Origin: Rhizophagus irregularis
Taxonomy: Eukaryota > Glomeromycota > Glomeromycetes > Glomerales > Glomeraceae
DNA: 64,000 nt
Reading direction: 5' to 3'
NCBI RefSeq assembly: GCF_026210795.1
Contig: NC_089437.1
Location: forward strand, 3,038,001-3,102,000
The notes beneath the pieces are model-generated. The model was not told where the DNA came from, ran no database searches, and worked only from the letters and a program-made list of their open reading frames with translations. Both the position numbers and the translations under genes were made by a program. Shown here piece after piece: positions 11,844 through 23,544 of this stretch (position 1 is its first letter; every line of letters begins with the position of its first letter).

Positions 11844-12850
11844 TTACAATTTATTGAAAGCAGCTACATCAACACTTTGAACATGTTCTTCGAATCCTGT
11901 AATTCTTTCTTCCAAATCATCTAATATTTTAAAAAATTCAATCAATTTGTTCTTTTTATTAAAGGAAAAGCAAACATAATGACACAACTTACCAACACCA
12001 ACTTTATCATCTTCTACGACACATGAAATCTGCAACTTATTGATACCATAGCCAACAGGAACAAGTTTAGAAGCACCCCACACAAGACCATCTAATTCAA
12101 TGCTCCTTACAAATTTTTCCATTTCAGCTAAATCAGTAGTATCATCCCAAGGTTTAACATCCAGGATAACCATACTTTTAGCAATAACTTTTGGTTTAGC
12201 TTCCTTTTTACGTCGATATTCAGCAAGTCTCTCTGCTTTTTGACGTTCAGCTTCTTCATCTTCCTCCTCATCATCAGAACCAAACAAATCTACATCATCA
12301 TCATCATCTTTCTTCTCTTCTGTTGGAGTTTCAACAACATCAGGTCCATATGATGATGCGTCTTTTTTTGTGCCAGGAAGTGAAGAAAATGATTCAGAAT
12401 AAGAAGCGATATGATTATACCATCGAGCTGCATGGGGATATTTAGTAGAATCTGGACGGTTCAAAGCTTCGAACACGGCTACATCAGCTTGGGATGGTTC
12501 GTAACTAATATATTATATTTTAATTTGTTAATTTATTGACATTTAATAATTTATAATATTATAGATCTAAGGTATCAGAGAATTTAAATAAGGTTTCGTT
12601 CATAAGACAGTGTCTTAATTCTGCTTCAGAAACACGGACCAATAAAATAATCATCATAATAAAGTACATAATGCAAAGTAAAATTTATGGAAAAAAATAC
12701 CTTTCAATATAAGATTTATCTTGCAAAAAGTTATTAAGAGTTTTAAGGCCTGAATCTTTATCAAGTTGAGTGAAACCCTAAATAAGAGTATCGTTTAATT
12801 TTAAATATTTTAAAAGTTGTCTGAATTGAAAAAAAAAAAATGTATACCAT
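11844..12850 (-). CDS. Translation elongation factor 1-beta (EF-1B alpha subunit)
   Basis: Guanine-nucleotide exchange factor that recharges EF-1A with GTP during cytosolic translation. Minus-strand exons are 12850-12848 (the ATG alone), 12777-12701, 12504-11993 and 11920-11844, joining to 222 residues, the usual family length. Introns are 70, 196 and 72 nt, all GT..AG. The N-terminus reads [15 protein letters not shown] and [12 protein letters not shown], the GST-like domain. An acidic linker ([19 protein letters not shown]) follows, then [17 protein letters not shown] and [18 protein letters not shown] of the catalytic C-terminal domain, ending in VAAFNKL. Splicing replaces a run of intron-coded residues after VVEDDKVGV with [15 protein letters not shown]. 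The start is decided by homology: M is joined to GFTQL across the first intron. The gene diverges from KIN17, with 167 bp between the start codons. The second intron holds a snoRNA. Confidence 0.96.
12570..12662 (-). ncRNA. Intronic C/D-box snoRNA, U18/snR18-like
   Basis: Lies in the 196-nt intron (12700-12505) of EF-1beta, same strand. Read on the minus strand: C box ATGATGA (12657-12651), guide, D' box CTGA (12629-12626), a small AAGAC..GTCTT hairpin, a C'-like TATGAAC, then D box CTGA (12578-12575). The bases upstream of D' are complementary to GAAACACGGACCAA (plus 12629-12642), a universally conserved large-subunit rRNA sequence. By the fifth-nucleotide rule the target is the A of AAACA, next to a C, matching the Am/Cm pair guided by yeast snR18 (U18). 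Known: yeast U18 is encoded in the EFB1 (EF-1beta) intron. The ends and terminal stem are approximate. A 33-codon ORF across it is fortuitous. Confidence 0.88.
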
Positions 12851-13017
12851 TTTGAAACGTTTTGGATGAGATAGAATGAAAGCAAAAATTTGAAAAAATT
12901 TGTTCGACTGATCGTGAGTTAATTGTCCGCAGTAGTATTCACAAATATGACCAGCATTATAAATGATCAGTAGTGTATTTTTTTTAGCTAAAATTTCACG
13001 TATTTGCTCTCAAAAAG
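12851..13017. promoter_or_regulatory. Shared divergent promoter of EF-1beta and KIN17
   Basis: Only 167 bp separate the two start codons, so both promoters and 5' leaders must lie here or overlap the other gene. No TATA box is obvious. The region is less repetitive than its surroundings. Confidence 0.6.
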
Positions 13018-14531
13018 ATGGGTAAACACGAATTTTTAACGCCAAAAGCTATTGCGAACAGAATAAAGGTTTGCACTTTTTACTAAGTCTAAGTTTATAT
13101 AAGTTACTCGGATTACTAATTACTTTTAAAGGCGAAAGGTCTTCAAAAGTTGAAATGGTACTGTCAAATGTGCCAAAAGCAATGTCGGGACGAAAATGGT
13201 TATCAGGTTTGTATATAAAGCTTTTCTTTTTTTCTGGTTAAATATTTATTGTTTATTTATCGTCTACAATGTATAGATCTGCTAAAAATTTTATTGATCT
13301 AGTGCCATATCCGCTCCGAATCTCATCTTCGCCAAATGGATCTTTTGAAAGAAAGTCCTTCTATGTATATGCAAGGATATTCAAAGCAGTTTCATGATGA
13401 TTTTGTCAAATTGCTTTCACGAAGGTAATTTGTCGAATAAATAAATATTAGTTTACTTATTTACTAATAGTTCTAAATTTTAGGTGGGGAACAAAACGTG
13501 TTCATGCAAATCTCGTTTATCAAGAATATATTGCCGATAGACACCATGTACATATGAACGGTACAATATGGGAAACATTGACAGATTTTGTAAAATATCT
13601 TGGTAAAGAAGGAATTTGTCATGTTGATGATACGCAAAAAGGATGGTTTGTCACTTGGATTGATAATAGTCCAAAAGCATTAGCAAGACAGGTATTTATA
13701 ATTTACTTTAAAGTTTATTGGTGACATTAATATTTTAACTAATTTTATTCATTTAATAGGAAGCGATTATGAAAAAAGAACGTGCCGAAAAAGATGAGGA
13801 AGAGAGGACTCGAAAATTGATAGGGGATCAAGTCGAAAGAGCAAGAAAAGAGGCAGAAGAATTAGGTTTAGACGATAAGGTATTGTAAAATAAAATTTCA
13901 ATATAGAGGTTCTAAGTTGATTGATCGTTTTGTATTTCGCTAATACTTTTTTTTTTAGGAAATATATACTGAACTTAAACGTGAAACAGAAGAAGAAAAA
14001 ATAAAACTTAATCTTACATTAACAAAATCTGCTAATTTAACTTTAAACACAACGGACAAGATTGATAACGCTGCGGAAAATATTAGCTTTCCCACAACTA
14101 GCATATCCTTTAGTAAACCTTCGACACAAAAAAAATCTCTAAGTGCATTAGTTAAAAAGTCAAATCCCATGGTTACGCAAAAAAAAGAAAAAGATAAAGA
14201 ACAACCAAAGAAGTTGTCAGCAATGGAAGAAATAATAAAAGAAGAAATGGAAAAAAAGAAAAGGATGGAAAATTTTAAAGTAAACGGAAATAAAGGAGAT
14301 AATCGACGAAAAGATAGTGACTATAAAGATAGTCGTAATAATCGTGATTACATTGATAGAGAGATAAGAGATCATAGGGATTATAAAGACAATAGAAGAG
14401 ATTACAGAGATAGAGAAAGAGAACGAGAGAGAAGTCATAAAGAAAAAGATAGAGAATATAGGGAAAGAGAGAGAGAGAGAGACAGAGATAGACAATATGA
14501 TCATGAATCAAAGAGGATTCGTAGAGAATAA
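13018..14531 (+). CDS. KIN17-like DNA/RNA-binding zinc-finger protein
   Basis: Nuclear protein of the KIN17 family, linked to spliceosome function and DNA repair in other eukaryotes. Exons 13018-13068, 13132-13206, 13303-13424, 13484-13691, 13760-13879 and 13959-14531 give 382 residues; all introns are GT..AG. The protein begins MGKHEFLTPKAIANRIK. The C2H2-type finger follows (WYCQMCQKQC...CHIRSESHL). The conserved KIN17 winged-helix domain includes RRWGTKRVHANLVYQEYI, HMNGTIWETLTDFVKYLG and KGWFVTWIDNSPKALARQ, then a charged coiled coil (MKKERAEKDEEERTRKLI). The C-terminal ~100 residues are a lysine-rich KKLSAMEEIIKEE motif and an Arg/Asp/Glu tail with RERERERE runs. The C-terminal KOW/SH3-like domain of animal KIN17 is absent. 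The start lies immediately downstream of the divergent EF-1beta promoter. Confidence 0.95.
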
Positions 14532-16170
14532 GGCAACTCTAAGTTCAGATGTCCTTTACACTGGTTTTTTAACTTTTATTATTAACTATTTGTAACAGGA
14601 AAATTAATGTAATTTTAAAGTCTTAGAGAGACGCATATTTATAATAAAAATTCTATAATTGATACCACACCTTTTATAAAAGTATTTATGAGATTAGTTA
14701 CAATGTTATACATTTATTGGTATTAATAGCAAATATTAGTATTAATTGCAGATTACCAATCTGAATATAACTGATAATATCTGCATTATGTAAGGAATTT
14801 TGACTTAGTATTAATAAATTTCAATCGCTGAATACCAAATTTTCTTAATATCAGATATATGATATTTATATAACTGAAAAGTTATAGTCTTATAAAATAT
14901 CAATAATTAAATTTTAATAATTTATGGTTTATTTAAAAAGACAAATTAAATAATATAGTATAATCATACTAATAGCAACAATACTTATTGTATTATTATT
15001 ACTTATTTAAAAATTTAAAAATTTTACTTTGTGTTAATAATGTTAATCTTAGCCAAATTGCAAAAGGATTTATTTAAGTTAAATACAATATAGGTAACTA
15101 TTAATAGGGAGATTTTTTTTACAGAATATGATGGTATTTCATTTTATTTTTTTAAAAAATAAGCTATTAGAGGGTTAATATTAAACCTGTTCAATTCTGA
15201 TCGTTTGGATTTTTTGATCAAAAATCCATTAACCAATCCTATCATGTGATCAAAATCAAAATTGAGTACTTTGATTGGCTTATTAAATGGTTATTTTTTA
15301 AAAAATGGCAAATAAGCAATATAAAGGTACTATACCATTCCAAAATTAAGCAGTATCCAAAAATAAGCAGTATCAATTTAATATTAACTTTTATTATTAA
15401 ATTTTGTATAATTAAATTAATATTCATTAAAATTTTAACTAAATTGCAATGAATTTATTAATAAAATTTTAAATTTACAATAAAAGACAATTTGATGCTA
15501 CACATCATTATTTAAATTTTAAGCCATTGACTTTCATCAAAATTAATGAAATTGCTATTGCCATACATAGCAAGATTTAGTTCAATTTCAAAAAAAAGAT
15601 CATCTTCTAAAGTTATTTCTTTATATCTGTAAAATATAACAAAAAGTTGCAGTTAATATAAAAGATAAATTATTTAGAATTACCTAGATTATAGATTGCA
15701 CATTTCTATTTCAAACTCCTCTTCATTTTCTTTGTTAAAGGTTTGAATAATTTCATTAAAATCATTAATATTTTCATCTAAAGAATTTGATACTTTGCAT
15801 ATTTTAAAGGATTAAATAATTAAAAAATGTAATATATAATTAATAATTACTACTCATATTATAATAATAAGGATTGTAACCTATTACTACTTTTAAAGTT
15901 AAAGTGTTGTAATATTACAATATTTATGATTGTTCAAAAATTTTCTTTTTAAAAAATAAAAATTACAAAATAAGTTTTTGTATAATAAATATCATTATAA
16001 AAAAAAATGATTAATACATATTTATATAATTGGAAATAATTACAACATTATATAATAATTACAATATTAGTAGTAATTATAATACTATATAATAATTATA
16101 ATATTGTGTTGTAATTACAATAAAAGTATTATATATATGTTATAATAGTTGTAACCTTACAATCTTTTAA
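14532..16170. other. Intergenic region
   Basis: AT-rich, with no gene seen. ATTGG/CCAAT boxes beside a CATGTGA motif occur at 15233-15275, as in several elements of this window, but no clear terminal repeats were found. Confidence 0.4.
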
Positions 16171-16179
16171 AAATAATTA

Positions 16180-17375
16180 TATATTACATCTTTATAAATA
16201 ATCACTTCATTTGAAATTTGTTTTCATGATCTTTTTACTTATTTACAAATATTACTTAACTTAGCATATCACAAGTTTCTAGCAGCAGTTTCACCAGCAC
16301 CATCATTTGCCATTTAAAGATGCCATTCCTTACAGAGATTATTTTTAAATAGCAATATATAAACTCTAGAGGTTGGTAAATACTGGTTAAACTATCTAAA
16401 ATAACTGCTAAATCAATGTCACTTTCATGAAATTTTTTTTTAACCATTTCTTTTAAGTACTTTCTGAAAGAATTATATACTATTATCATTGGTTTATTGT
16501 TAGTTTTTAATTCATTGATATAATTAATGTATTCTATTATCAAATTGGTATCTATCTATCCATTTTGTTAAAACTAAATAATAATGCTAAATGGAATTAG
16601 ATTACATTTATTATTAATAATTTCTTCTCTTTAAAGATGCAAATTGGTGAGAATTTTGATCCATCTATAAAAAAAAAGTAATTTTAAATATAAACTTACA
16701 AAAATCATTAAAAATAATAAAATTATACTTGCAACATATATTAAAATAACTGTAAATTGATTTTTTCATTATCAGTTCTGCAGATATGAATTGTTTTTTT
16801 TTCTGTTTGATTAATAGTAAAATTTTCAACTAAACAGAATTTTATTTATATTGAAAATATTGAATAATTCAAAGGATTTTTCTGTTCTAAGCTGGATAAT
16901 AAATTGACAAATTTTTTTAATAATTCATTAGTTTATAAAGGAAGTTTTTGTGAGATTTTAGTATGTCATTACTAAAAAAATTTAAATTTTTTCATAAATG
17001 CAAACATTCAATAATTTGATATTTTGAAATCTTTTGCCAAATTTTTATAGAAACTTATCATATCAGGCTCTTTCAAAATTTCCATTATTTTAACTTATAC
17101 AATTGTATAAATAACATCTAATCTCTGCTTTCTTTAATTAATAATCCAATTATATAACTTTTTTTAACTTCAGGGTAAAAAGCAGTTTAACTAAAACCAA
17201 CTTGCTCACTTGCTGTATTAGTTCAATTTAATTACTCAACTCTTATTTTTCTTTACTCAACAACAAATTATACCACTATTGAAATCAAAGTGCCTTGCCA
17301 CTTCATTTCTTCCATTTTCTGGAATATAGATAATGACCTATCTCTTTTGCTTAATTGTATATGAATTACAACTAT
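16180..17375 (-). pseudogene. pogo/Tigger-type (DDE_1) transposase relic
   Basis: Read on the minus strand, fragments in order match a pogo-like transposase: the N-terminal HTH region (FQKMEEMKWQG near 17310), TAFYPEVKKSYIIGLLI (~17160), ILKEPDMISFYKNLAKDFKI (~17050), the region around the first catalytic Asp (~16850), DGSKFSPICIF (~16640) and NNKPMIIVYNSFRKYLKE with LTSIYQPLE (16256-16543). It ends with GAGETAARNL. The catalytic MDETP-type motif reads INKIL and the expected VYDSFRGHLE reads VYNSFRKYLK, so catalytic aspartates are lost by transitions. Several Trp or Arg positions are stops. It is non-functional. A small intron-like gap lies near 16700. Confidence 0.7.
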
Positions 17376-17445
17376 GTTTAACAGTTTTATTATATTTAAC
17401 AACAATTTTTTTTATTTAACAGCTTTTGTCTTTTTACATTTCTGT

Positions 17446-17555
17446 TAAAGATGTTAGCTGTAATTCAAAAAAGTACTATAACACAAAATTTTTATATGCT
17501 GTAATTAATTAAGGTTTCAAAATTTTTTAAAAAATAATTAAGGCTAACATCTTTA
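17446..17555. mobile_element. MITE family M1, copy 2
   Basis: The ends TAAAGATGTTAGC and GCTAACATCTTTA enclose 110 bp in inverted orientation relative to copy 1. The immediate 8-bp flanks (ATTTCTGT, GCCTTACC) do not match, so the duplication is lost or the copy is rearranged. Confidence 0.75.
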
Positions 17556-18303
17556 GCCTTACCTCTGAAAAAATATTACAATTATTATTTGTAAAAGAGG
17601 ATAAAACATTCTTAATTTTTAGATCAAATTATTATTTGTAGTTTTAAGAGGATCCTGTTCAATTCCAATCAGTTGCTTTTTTTAGTTATCTATTGGTAAA
17701 GTATATTCAAAAATACAAAATTTTATGGTCAAAAAGGCAAAGATTATACAGTATTTCTTAATCCAGTCAAAATATGCATGATTATGTATGACAGTAATAA
17801 GAAATATATTTATTATTAAAAACAGTAAGCCTATTCTGAAAATATTTTTTTTCCATATTTTCCTTAAAACAACAACTTAGTAGAAGTTTTTCCTTCTTTC
17901 AAAACATTTTTACTTTTCAGTAGTTAGGTCACTATTCAAGTTACACACACAATCATAATTATCAAGGTAAAGATCATCATGTTAGCGCTAAATTAACGCG
18001 ATAAATTTAATTATTTTACATGCTAAATATGTTTAAAGTTTATACAATAGATACAATTAGATATGAAGTTCTTTTACATGACATATTATCATTTGGCCTT
18101 TTTTTCGTGGTTTAGCTGACTTAAAATTAAAACAATTTCTTATTAGTATTTATTAGCGTAGGAATTGTTTTATAAAATAAAGTATAAAATATATTATAAA
18201 GGGTATATCTGGATTATATATTATTATTTTAGATACTATCAAATGTTTTTTTTTAGAAAATTTCTTTCTCGAAATAGCCATTCTACCTGAGGAATTATTG
18301 GAA
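17556..18303. other. Intergenic region downstream of hypothetical gene
   Basis: No gene seen. The 3' end of the minus-strand hypothetical gene should terminate here. Confidence 0.4.
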
Positions 18304-19119
18304 TCATTTGAGCGTCGACAACATTAACATTCCTTCTGCAGCAATTACTGTTCTTTCGGAATAGTTATGAATGACGCAGGACACTTTTGTCTTGTTTAAA
18401 TCTCCATTAATATGTGTGGATTTCAACGGTAATAACGTTGCCTTTGGTAATGTCGATTTTTCAATGAAATCGATCCAATTGGGTTCTTGTATAATCGGTG
18501 AAGCCATTTGTTGGATCGAGGATAAAGAAATTCTGGGTAGTATTCTGTGTGACGCCCTTTTAGGTAGTGTTTTCATTTTTGTATAATTCATAATATCAGA
18601 AACAGTTCTGGAAGGAATATCAGCGATAAGTTTCGAAAAAACACGTGAAAATGGATTATTTTCGATAATATTATTTCCAGTGTGATTAAGAAGCACGCCA
18701 AAATCGGATTTAGTTTTTATTGTCATAGAACGTCGTAATTTCTGTCTTTTTTGCTTTTCTTCATAGTTTTTTACACATTCACTGTATGGTCGTTTCACGC
18801 CACCATTATTTTGCTTGAATTCGACATATTCCACTAATCTTCTCGCATTTTGTGACAATTTCTATTTTACATATAATATTATAATACGCTTTATGGGAAA
18901 GTGATAAACAAAATGATGCGCCTTTTTCATTTGCGTTACCTCCTTTATTTCTTCGTCAAGTTGATTAAATAAGAATGGATTCTCACACAAACCGTTACAA
19001 ATTGTTTTAAGAGAATTTTTATTCTCTTCTGTCATGCTGTTACGTTTATCTTTCCTAATATTTATCACTTCTATTTGGGAATTATAAGGACGTTTACTAC
19101 CAGATAGCTTCACCATCAT
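18304..19119 (-). CDS. Hypothetical basic protein, two exons
   Basis: Minus-strand exons 19119-18940 and 18861-18304 flank a 78-nt GTAACG..AG intron and encode 245 residues. I do not recognise the family. The protein is Lys/Arg-rich with two related blocks near the N-terminus: SGSKRPYNSQIEVINIRKD and, about 55 residues on, GGVKRPYSECVKNYEEK. Each repeats KRPY/S before a basic stretch and suggests a nuclear-localisation segment. The middle is Ser/Pro/Ile-rich (PSRTVSDIMNY, PRISLSSIQQMASP). The end reads SERTVIAAEGMLMLSTLK, an AAEGxLMLS motif like short helices of some fungal regulatory proteins (weak analogy). The start is the first ATG of a double ATG. Base composition is less AT-extreme than the flanks and there are no internal stops, supporting a real gene. 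Confidence 0.7.
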
Positions 19120-20147
19120 GAAAGGGTAAGTGGTTGGTGAAATAATATATTAAATATATTGTCATAAAAAATTCACATATAGAATTTAACACGTGCCACA
19201 GAAGGATTTTGACCTTTCTTTTTTAAGTACTATTGCAACTAAAAATATTAAATTATATGAAGTAAAAGGAAGGAGAGAAGAAAAAGGAATTTCATATTCC
19301 TTTTATATGAAAATTCGCGTTTATTTTTTCTTGTTACGTCACGTGTGATAAGATCTAGATCTCGTGGAACTGACATTTTTGCCTTTTCGGTAAATCGTGC
19401 GATGTTAATTTTTTTCAAGAGACGCGTTCTTTGTGTAATGTCGGTATCTAATTATCTAATTATAAGGTGATTGTATTATGATGAATGATGAAATAGGATT
19501 ACTGTATTTGACAGAATTTCCTGTAGATTTATTTATTTTATTTATTTATCATTGATTACAAGATTTGTTTGTTAATTTTGTTAATAAAATAATTTTGTTG
19601 TTTAAACGCCAAAGAGAAGGAGGTTTACGTATGTCCTTACCCCACGTGTGCACATCAGCCTCATTGATTTATTTGTTTATTTACGTTTAACGGCAGTGAT
19701 TTTGTAACTTCGAAACTTTCCCTTCTTTTTTCTCTTTCTTTTTTAAATAATTATTTAATTACTATGGTTTATTTTTAATTACTATATTAACTGTTTTTAT
19801 TTTTGTATACAAAGATTTAGAGCACAATTTTGGTACTTTTTGGTCAACGCAAACTGTTCTTTGAAGACTAAATAAAATTGCTTAACAAGTATAGCATTAC
19901 TTAGATAATTATTTTTATTAAGTTAGCTTACATATTTGTGGAGTTATAATTATATTTTGTAATAATATTAAGCACATTATATTAAACGCATTAAAAAAAT
20001 CGTTTAACTACTCCATTAGTAAATCATATATCTTCAAATTAATAAATTTCAGATAATAATATATAATATTTAATTTATAAATAAATTACCTTTTCTAATA
20101 TCAGTAGCTTCAAACATTAATATCTAATGGGTTGGTATATGGTTTAA
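19120..20147. other. Intergenic region upstream of hypothetical gene
   Basis: Probably contains the promoter of the minus-strand gene. CACGTG boxes are present at about 19190 (ACACGTGCC), 19341 (TCACGTGTG) and 19643 (CCACGTGTG). No coding region is seen. Confidence 0.45.
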
Positions 20148-20579
20148 GGACATGCTTTATATCACTTGCCGATCATTTGCCGATCATATAGTAATTCGGT
20201 GATATGTGACTTTAAAGCTTCGGCCGAAACCACAGAAGTTAGACCGAAACTTGAAACTTTTATAGGTTATAGCTTAACTGTTTTAAAACTAATAGTTGAA
20301 GTAATCCGAACTAATTTTAGGTAATCCACGAGTTATGGCCAAATTAATACTTGCAATTATATTGATTTAATTTATGTAATAAATATAAATTTTCAAAACA
20401 TCATTTCTCAATCAATTTTGCATGAACATGGTTAAATAAAAATTATTTTGGTTTTATACATTGTGGAATTTGCAAGAAAAATAGCCCAATAATCATATTT
20501 TTTTATGAGATAATATCGAATAGATAATTGAAATGATCAGCAAAATGATCGCTGATAATGTGATAATATGAGGATGTCC
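20148..20579. mobile_element. Short palindromic TIR element (GGACATGC ends)
   Basis: The left sequence GGACATGC..TATATCACTT..GATCATTTGC.GATCAT is mirrored at the right by ATGATC.GCAAAATGATC..GATGTCC. The two halves are imperfectly complementary over about 50 bp. GGTTTAA occurs just left of the element and again 8 bp right of it, so the ends are uncertain. It is non-coding. Confidence 0.5.
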
Positions 20580-20617
20580 ACCCTGTTGGTTTAAAGCCAC
20601 TATTTTTAATATAATAT

Positions 20618-22043
20618 CCCTATGAAAAAAGTCTGTGTGATTTTTGTTGAAAAATCATTCAATTAAATTCACTACGATTTCTGTATATTTGACCATACAA
20701 TAATTGTGCTAAAAATTGCAATAAATCACACAATTATTGCATGGTAATTCATTCAATAATTATCCTATTTTTGACCTGAATTTATACAATTATTGTGTAA
20801 TTTTTGAGCCAAATTTTTTTAGGCCATATTTTAGGAATTATAGGTTAAATTTTACAGTAATAACAGGCAATTTATAAAGTGAAATTATGAATTTTTTTTA
20901 TTGACTTAAAATATAAAAAATATACACAATATTTCATAAATAAAATACTAAATTTGATATAATCATAAATATAAAAATTTGTAAGAAAATAAAATAAAAT
21001 AAAGTATGTTAGTAACATCATGAAAGTAAATTAGTATTATCAAAGAAGAAAGTAAATTATTAGTGTAAGTAAATTATTAGTATTAAATAAAAAAGTATGA
21101 AGTTAATGAAGAAAGCAAATTAGTAGTGTTAAAAAGTACTAAATTATTAGTGTTAGTAATAAAAAAGTATGAAGTTAGTGAAGAAAGCAAATTAGTAATG
21201 TTAAAAAGTAAATTATTAGTATTAGTAATAAAAAAAAGTATGAAGTTAGTGAAGAAAGCAAGTTAGTAACATTAAAATGTAAAAAGTTAGGAAAATAAAA
21301 GGATAAAGAACACAAGTTTTTCTTACCTGATATTTTAAAAGAAAGTTGAAAAAAAGTTAAAAGGTTAAAAAAACATAAACAAAAACATTTCGCGTCGTCA
21401 TATTTATTTTGACGATCAGATCACGTGATCAACATATATAATTTTAAGAGTTGATTTTTACCGCATAATTCTGGCCAAATTATAATTCCGGTCAGAACTA
21501 ATTGTGTAACCTAATAAAAAGTTTTTGACTTTTTTTTAGTTACAAGATGATACAAAAATTTCACCAATGGGTCCAGAAGATGCCCATTTATAAAGAAATA
21601 TGCAGTTGAATTTTATGTAACCTTACTGCATAAATCACTTTACTTAGGAAAATCTATTTGTAATGGTTAAAAGTGGTCTATTTGACCCTAAAAGTGGTCA
21701 AATGTAACCATACAGGTAAGATGGAAAGTAGTATAGTAGGATTACCCCAAAATTGCTTTCTGTATCTTAAATTTAAGTTTATTTTCAAGTTGTACAATAA
21801 TCACAATTTTTATTGTACAAAAATTGAATGTTTTCTGTATCCTAAATTTAAGTTGTATAAAAATCACACAAAAATTGAACATTTTCTATATCCTAAATTT
21901 AAGTTGTACAAAAATTGCATACTTTTAATATGCTTTGAAAAACTTCATAGCTATTTTTATCCAAAAATCTGCAATAATTGTACAATTTCCACACAGACTT
22001 GAACAAATATTGTACAAAAATTGGATGATTTTTTTTCATAGGG
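20618..22043. mobile_element. 1.4-kb TIR element (CCCTATGAAAAAA ends)
   Basis: Inverted ends CCCTATGAAAAAA and TTTTTTTTCATAGGG. The flanks TATAATAT and TATATTTT agree at 6 of 8 positions. It includes a tandem repeat with a period of about 65-70 bp at 21050-21290 (AGTAAATTATTAGTATTAGT motif) and another at 21770-21930 built on TCCTAAATTTAAGTTGTA. A TCACGTGAT box lies at 21421-21429. The ORFs at 21673-22126 are repeats, not a recognisable protein. Confidence 0.55.
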
Positions 22044-23057
22044 TATATTTTTCAAAAAAAATTTTGCTTTATAAGAAGTTTAAAAAAACAGCCGATTTTA
22101 TTGCATTGGTCAATAATTTGACTTGAAAACTTATAGTATAATTTTATTAAAATTAAAATTTGAACTACTTCTATAATAGAAACTTAAAAAATTTAAATAA
22201 ATTTGATTTTATGGTTGGATTTTTAATTTTATAAAAAAAATTAAACTCTATTTATTAATAGGAATTGATTTATAAAATAAAAAAAGTCTCAATATTTCAG
22301 ATTATATAAGCATCACGTAATATACATATTAGCCAATCAGAAATTAGAATTATATATATTTTTTTTTTGCTAACTAAATCATTACATTTACAAATTTATT
22401 AGAATAATAGTAATTATACATAAAGTAAAAGACTATATAACTATTCTAGTATTATTAACTTGTAAACTATTTGTTATTCCACTATATGTGCATTATTGGA
22501 TGGTTATTATGTTAACTAAACAGGTAAGTGATATTTGAAATGCACCATTTTGCCCAAATTAGAATTTTATAAATTATATAATATAAAATTTATATAATAT
22601 ATTTATTTATTGTAGCTCATTATAAACTGAATCAGATTAATAGCAAATTCAATTATTTTTCTAGTAATTTCTTTTATAAATATCTATATAATATATATTT
22701 TCATGATTTTTTTGCAATTTTTTAATTGTAATTAATAAAACTGAATCTAATATTTTTGATACAATTTTTTTGTAAATCTAATCATATTTAAAACATTATT
22801 TGAGAAATTTTATACATTGAAATTAATCAAAACTTAAAAAAATCATCTATTCTACTCTATACATGGCCTAGTAAATCATCAGCTAAAAACATAATTCGTA
22901 ATTCAAAATACATAAATAATTACGTAATTCGTAATTTGAAATACGTAAATAATTACGTTAATCGTAATTATTAATATTTTCGTAATTAGTCAAAAGTACC
23001 CATAAATAATTACGTTTAACGTAATTACCGTAAATACTATTGGTAATTAATCACATG
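22044..23057. other. AT-rich spacer
   Basis: No gene seen. It contains TCACGTAAT followed by GCCAATCAG (22312-22341) and a run of TTACG/CGTAAT palindromes at 22895-23040 leading into the minisatellite. Confidence 0.4.
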
Positions 23058-23544
23058 ATATGTAAAAATGCAAAAAAAATGCCAAAACTGATAGTTCAGC
23101 AGTTTTACATGTAAAAATGAAAAGAAAATCGCCAAAACTGATAGTTCTGGCAGTTTTACATGTAAAAATAAAAAAAAATTGCCAAAACTGATAGTTTTGG
23201 CATTTTACATGTAATAATAAAAAGAAAATCGCCAAAACTGATAGTTTCGGCATTTTTATTTGTAAAAATGCAAGAAAAATCGCCGAAACTGATAGTTCCA
23301 GCGCTCTTCTTGTAGAAATGAAAAAAAAATGCCAAAACTGATAGTTCTGGCATTTTCACTTGTAAAAATGAAAAAAAATACCGAAATTGATAGTTTCAGC
23401 GTTTTACTAGTAAAAATGAAAAAATGCCAAAACTGATGGTTTCAGCATTTTTACTAGTAAAAATGCAAAAAAAACGCTGAAACTGATAGTTCTGGCAGTT
23501 TACTAGTAAAAATGAAAAAAAATGCTGAAACTGATAGTTCTGGC
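23058..23544. repeat. Hairpin minisatellite, left block
   Basis: Nine or so units of about 49-60 bp. Each unit is two back-to-back palindromes: GCATTTTTACTAGTAAAAA followed by TGC, and TGCCAAAACTGATAG..TCTGGCA. ORFs across it (23047-23359, minus) are translation of the repeat. The same satellite continues at 24645-24693 and 24991-25775 after two insertions. Confidence 0.9.

Noticed and set aside
12476-12478. GTG as start of EF-1beta
   Set aside because: It is a Val codon inside exon 3; homology extends upstream through two more exons to an ATG at 12850.
12560-12660. 33-codon ORF in the EF-1beta intron as an alternative exon
   Set aside because: The snoRNA boxes and rRNA complementarity explain the elevated GC and conservation; no splice sites bracket the ORF.
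14217-14511. Two minus-strand ORFs opposite KIN17
   Set aside because: Antisense shadows of the Arg/Asp/Glu repeat tail.
23047-23359. Two minus-strand ORFs of 67-68 residues with repeated LSVLAIFF
   Set aside because: They are translations of the 49-bp hairpin minisatellite; the frame is open only because the unit lacks stops.
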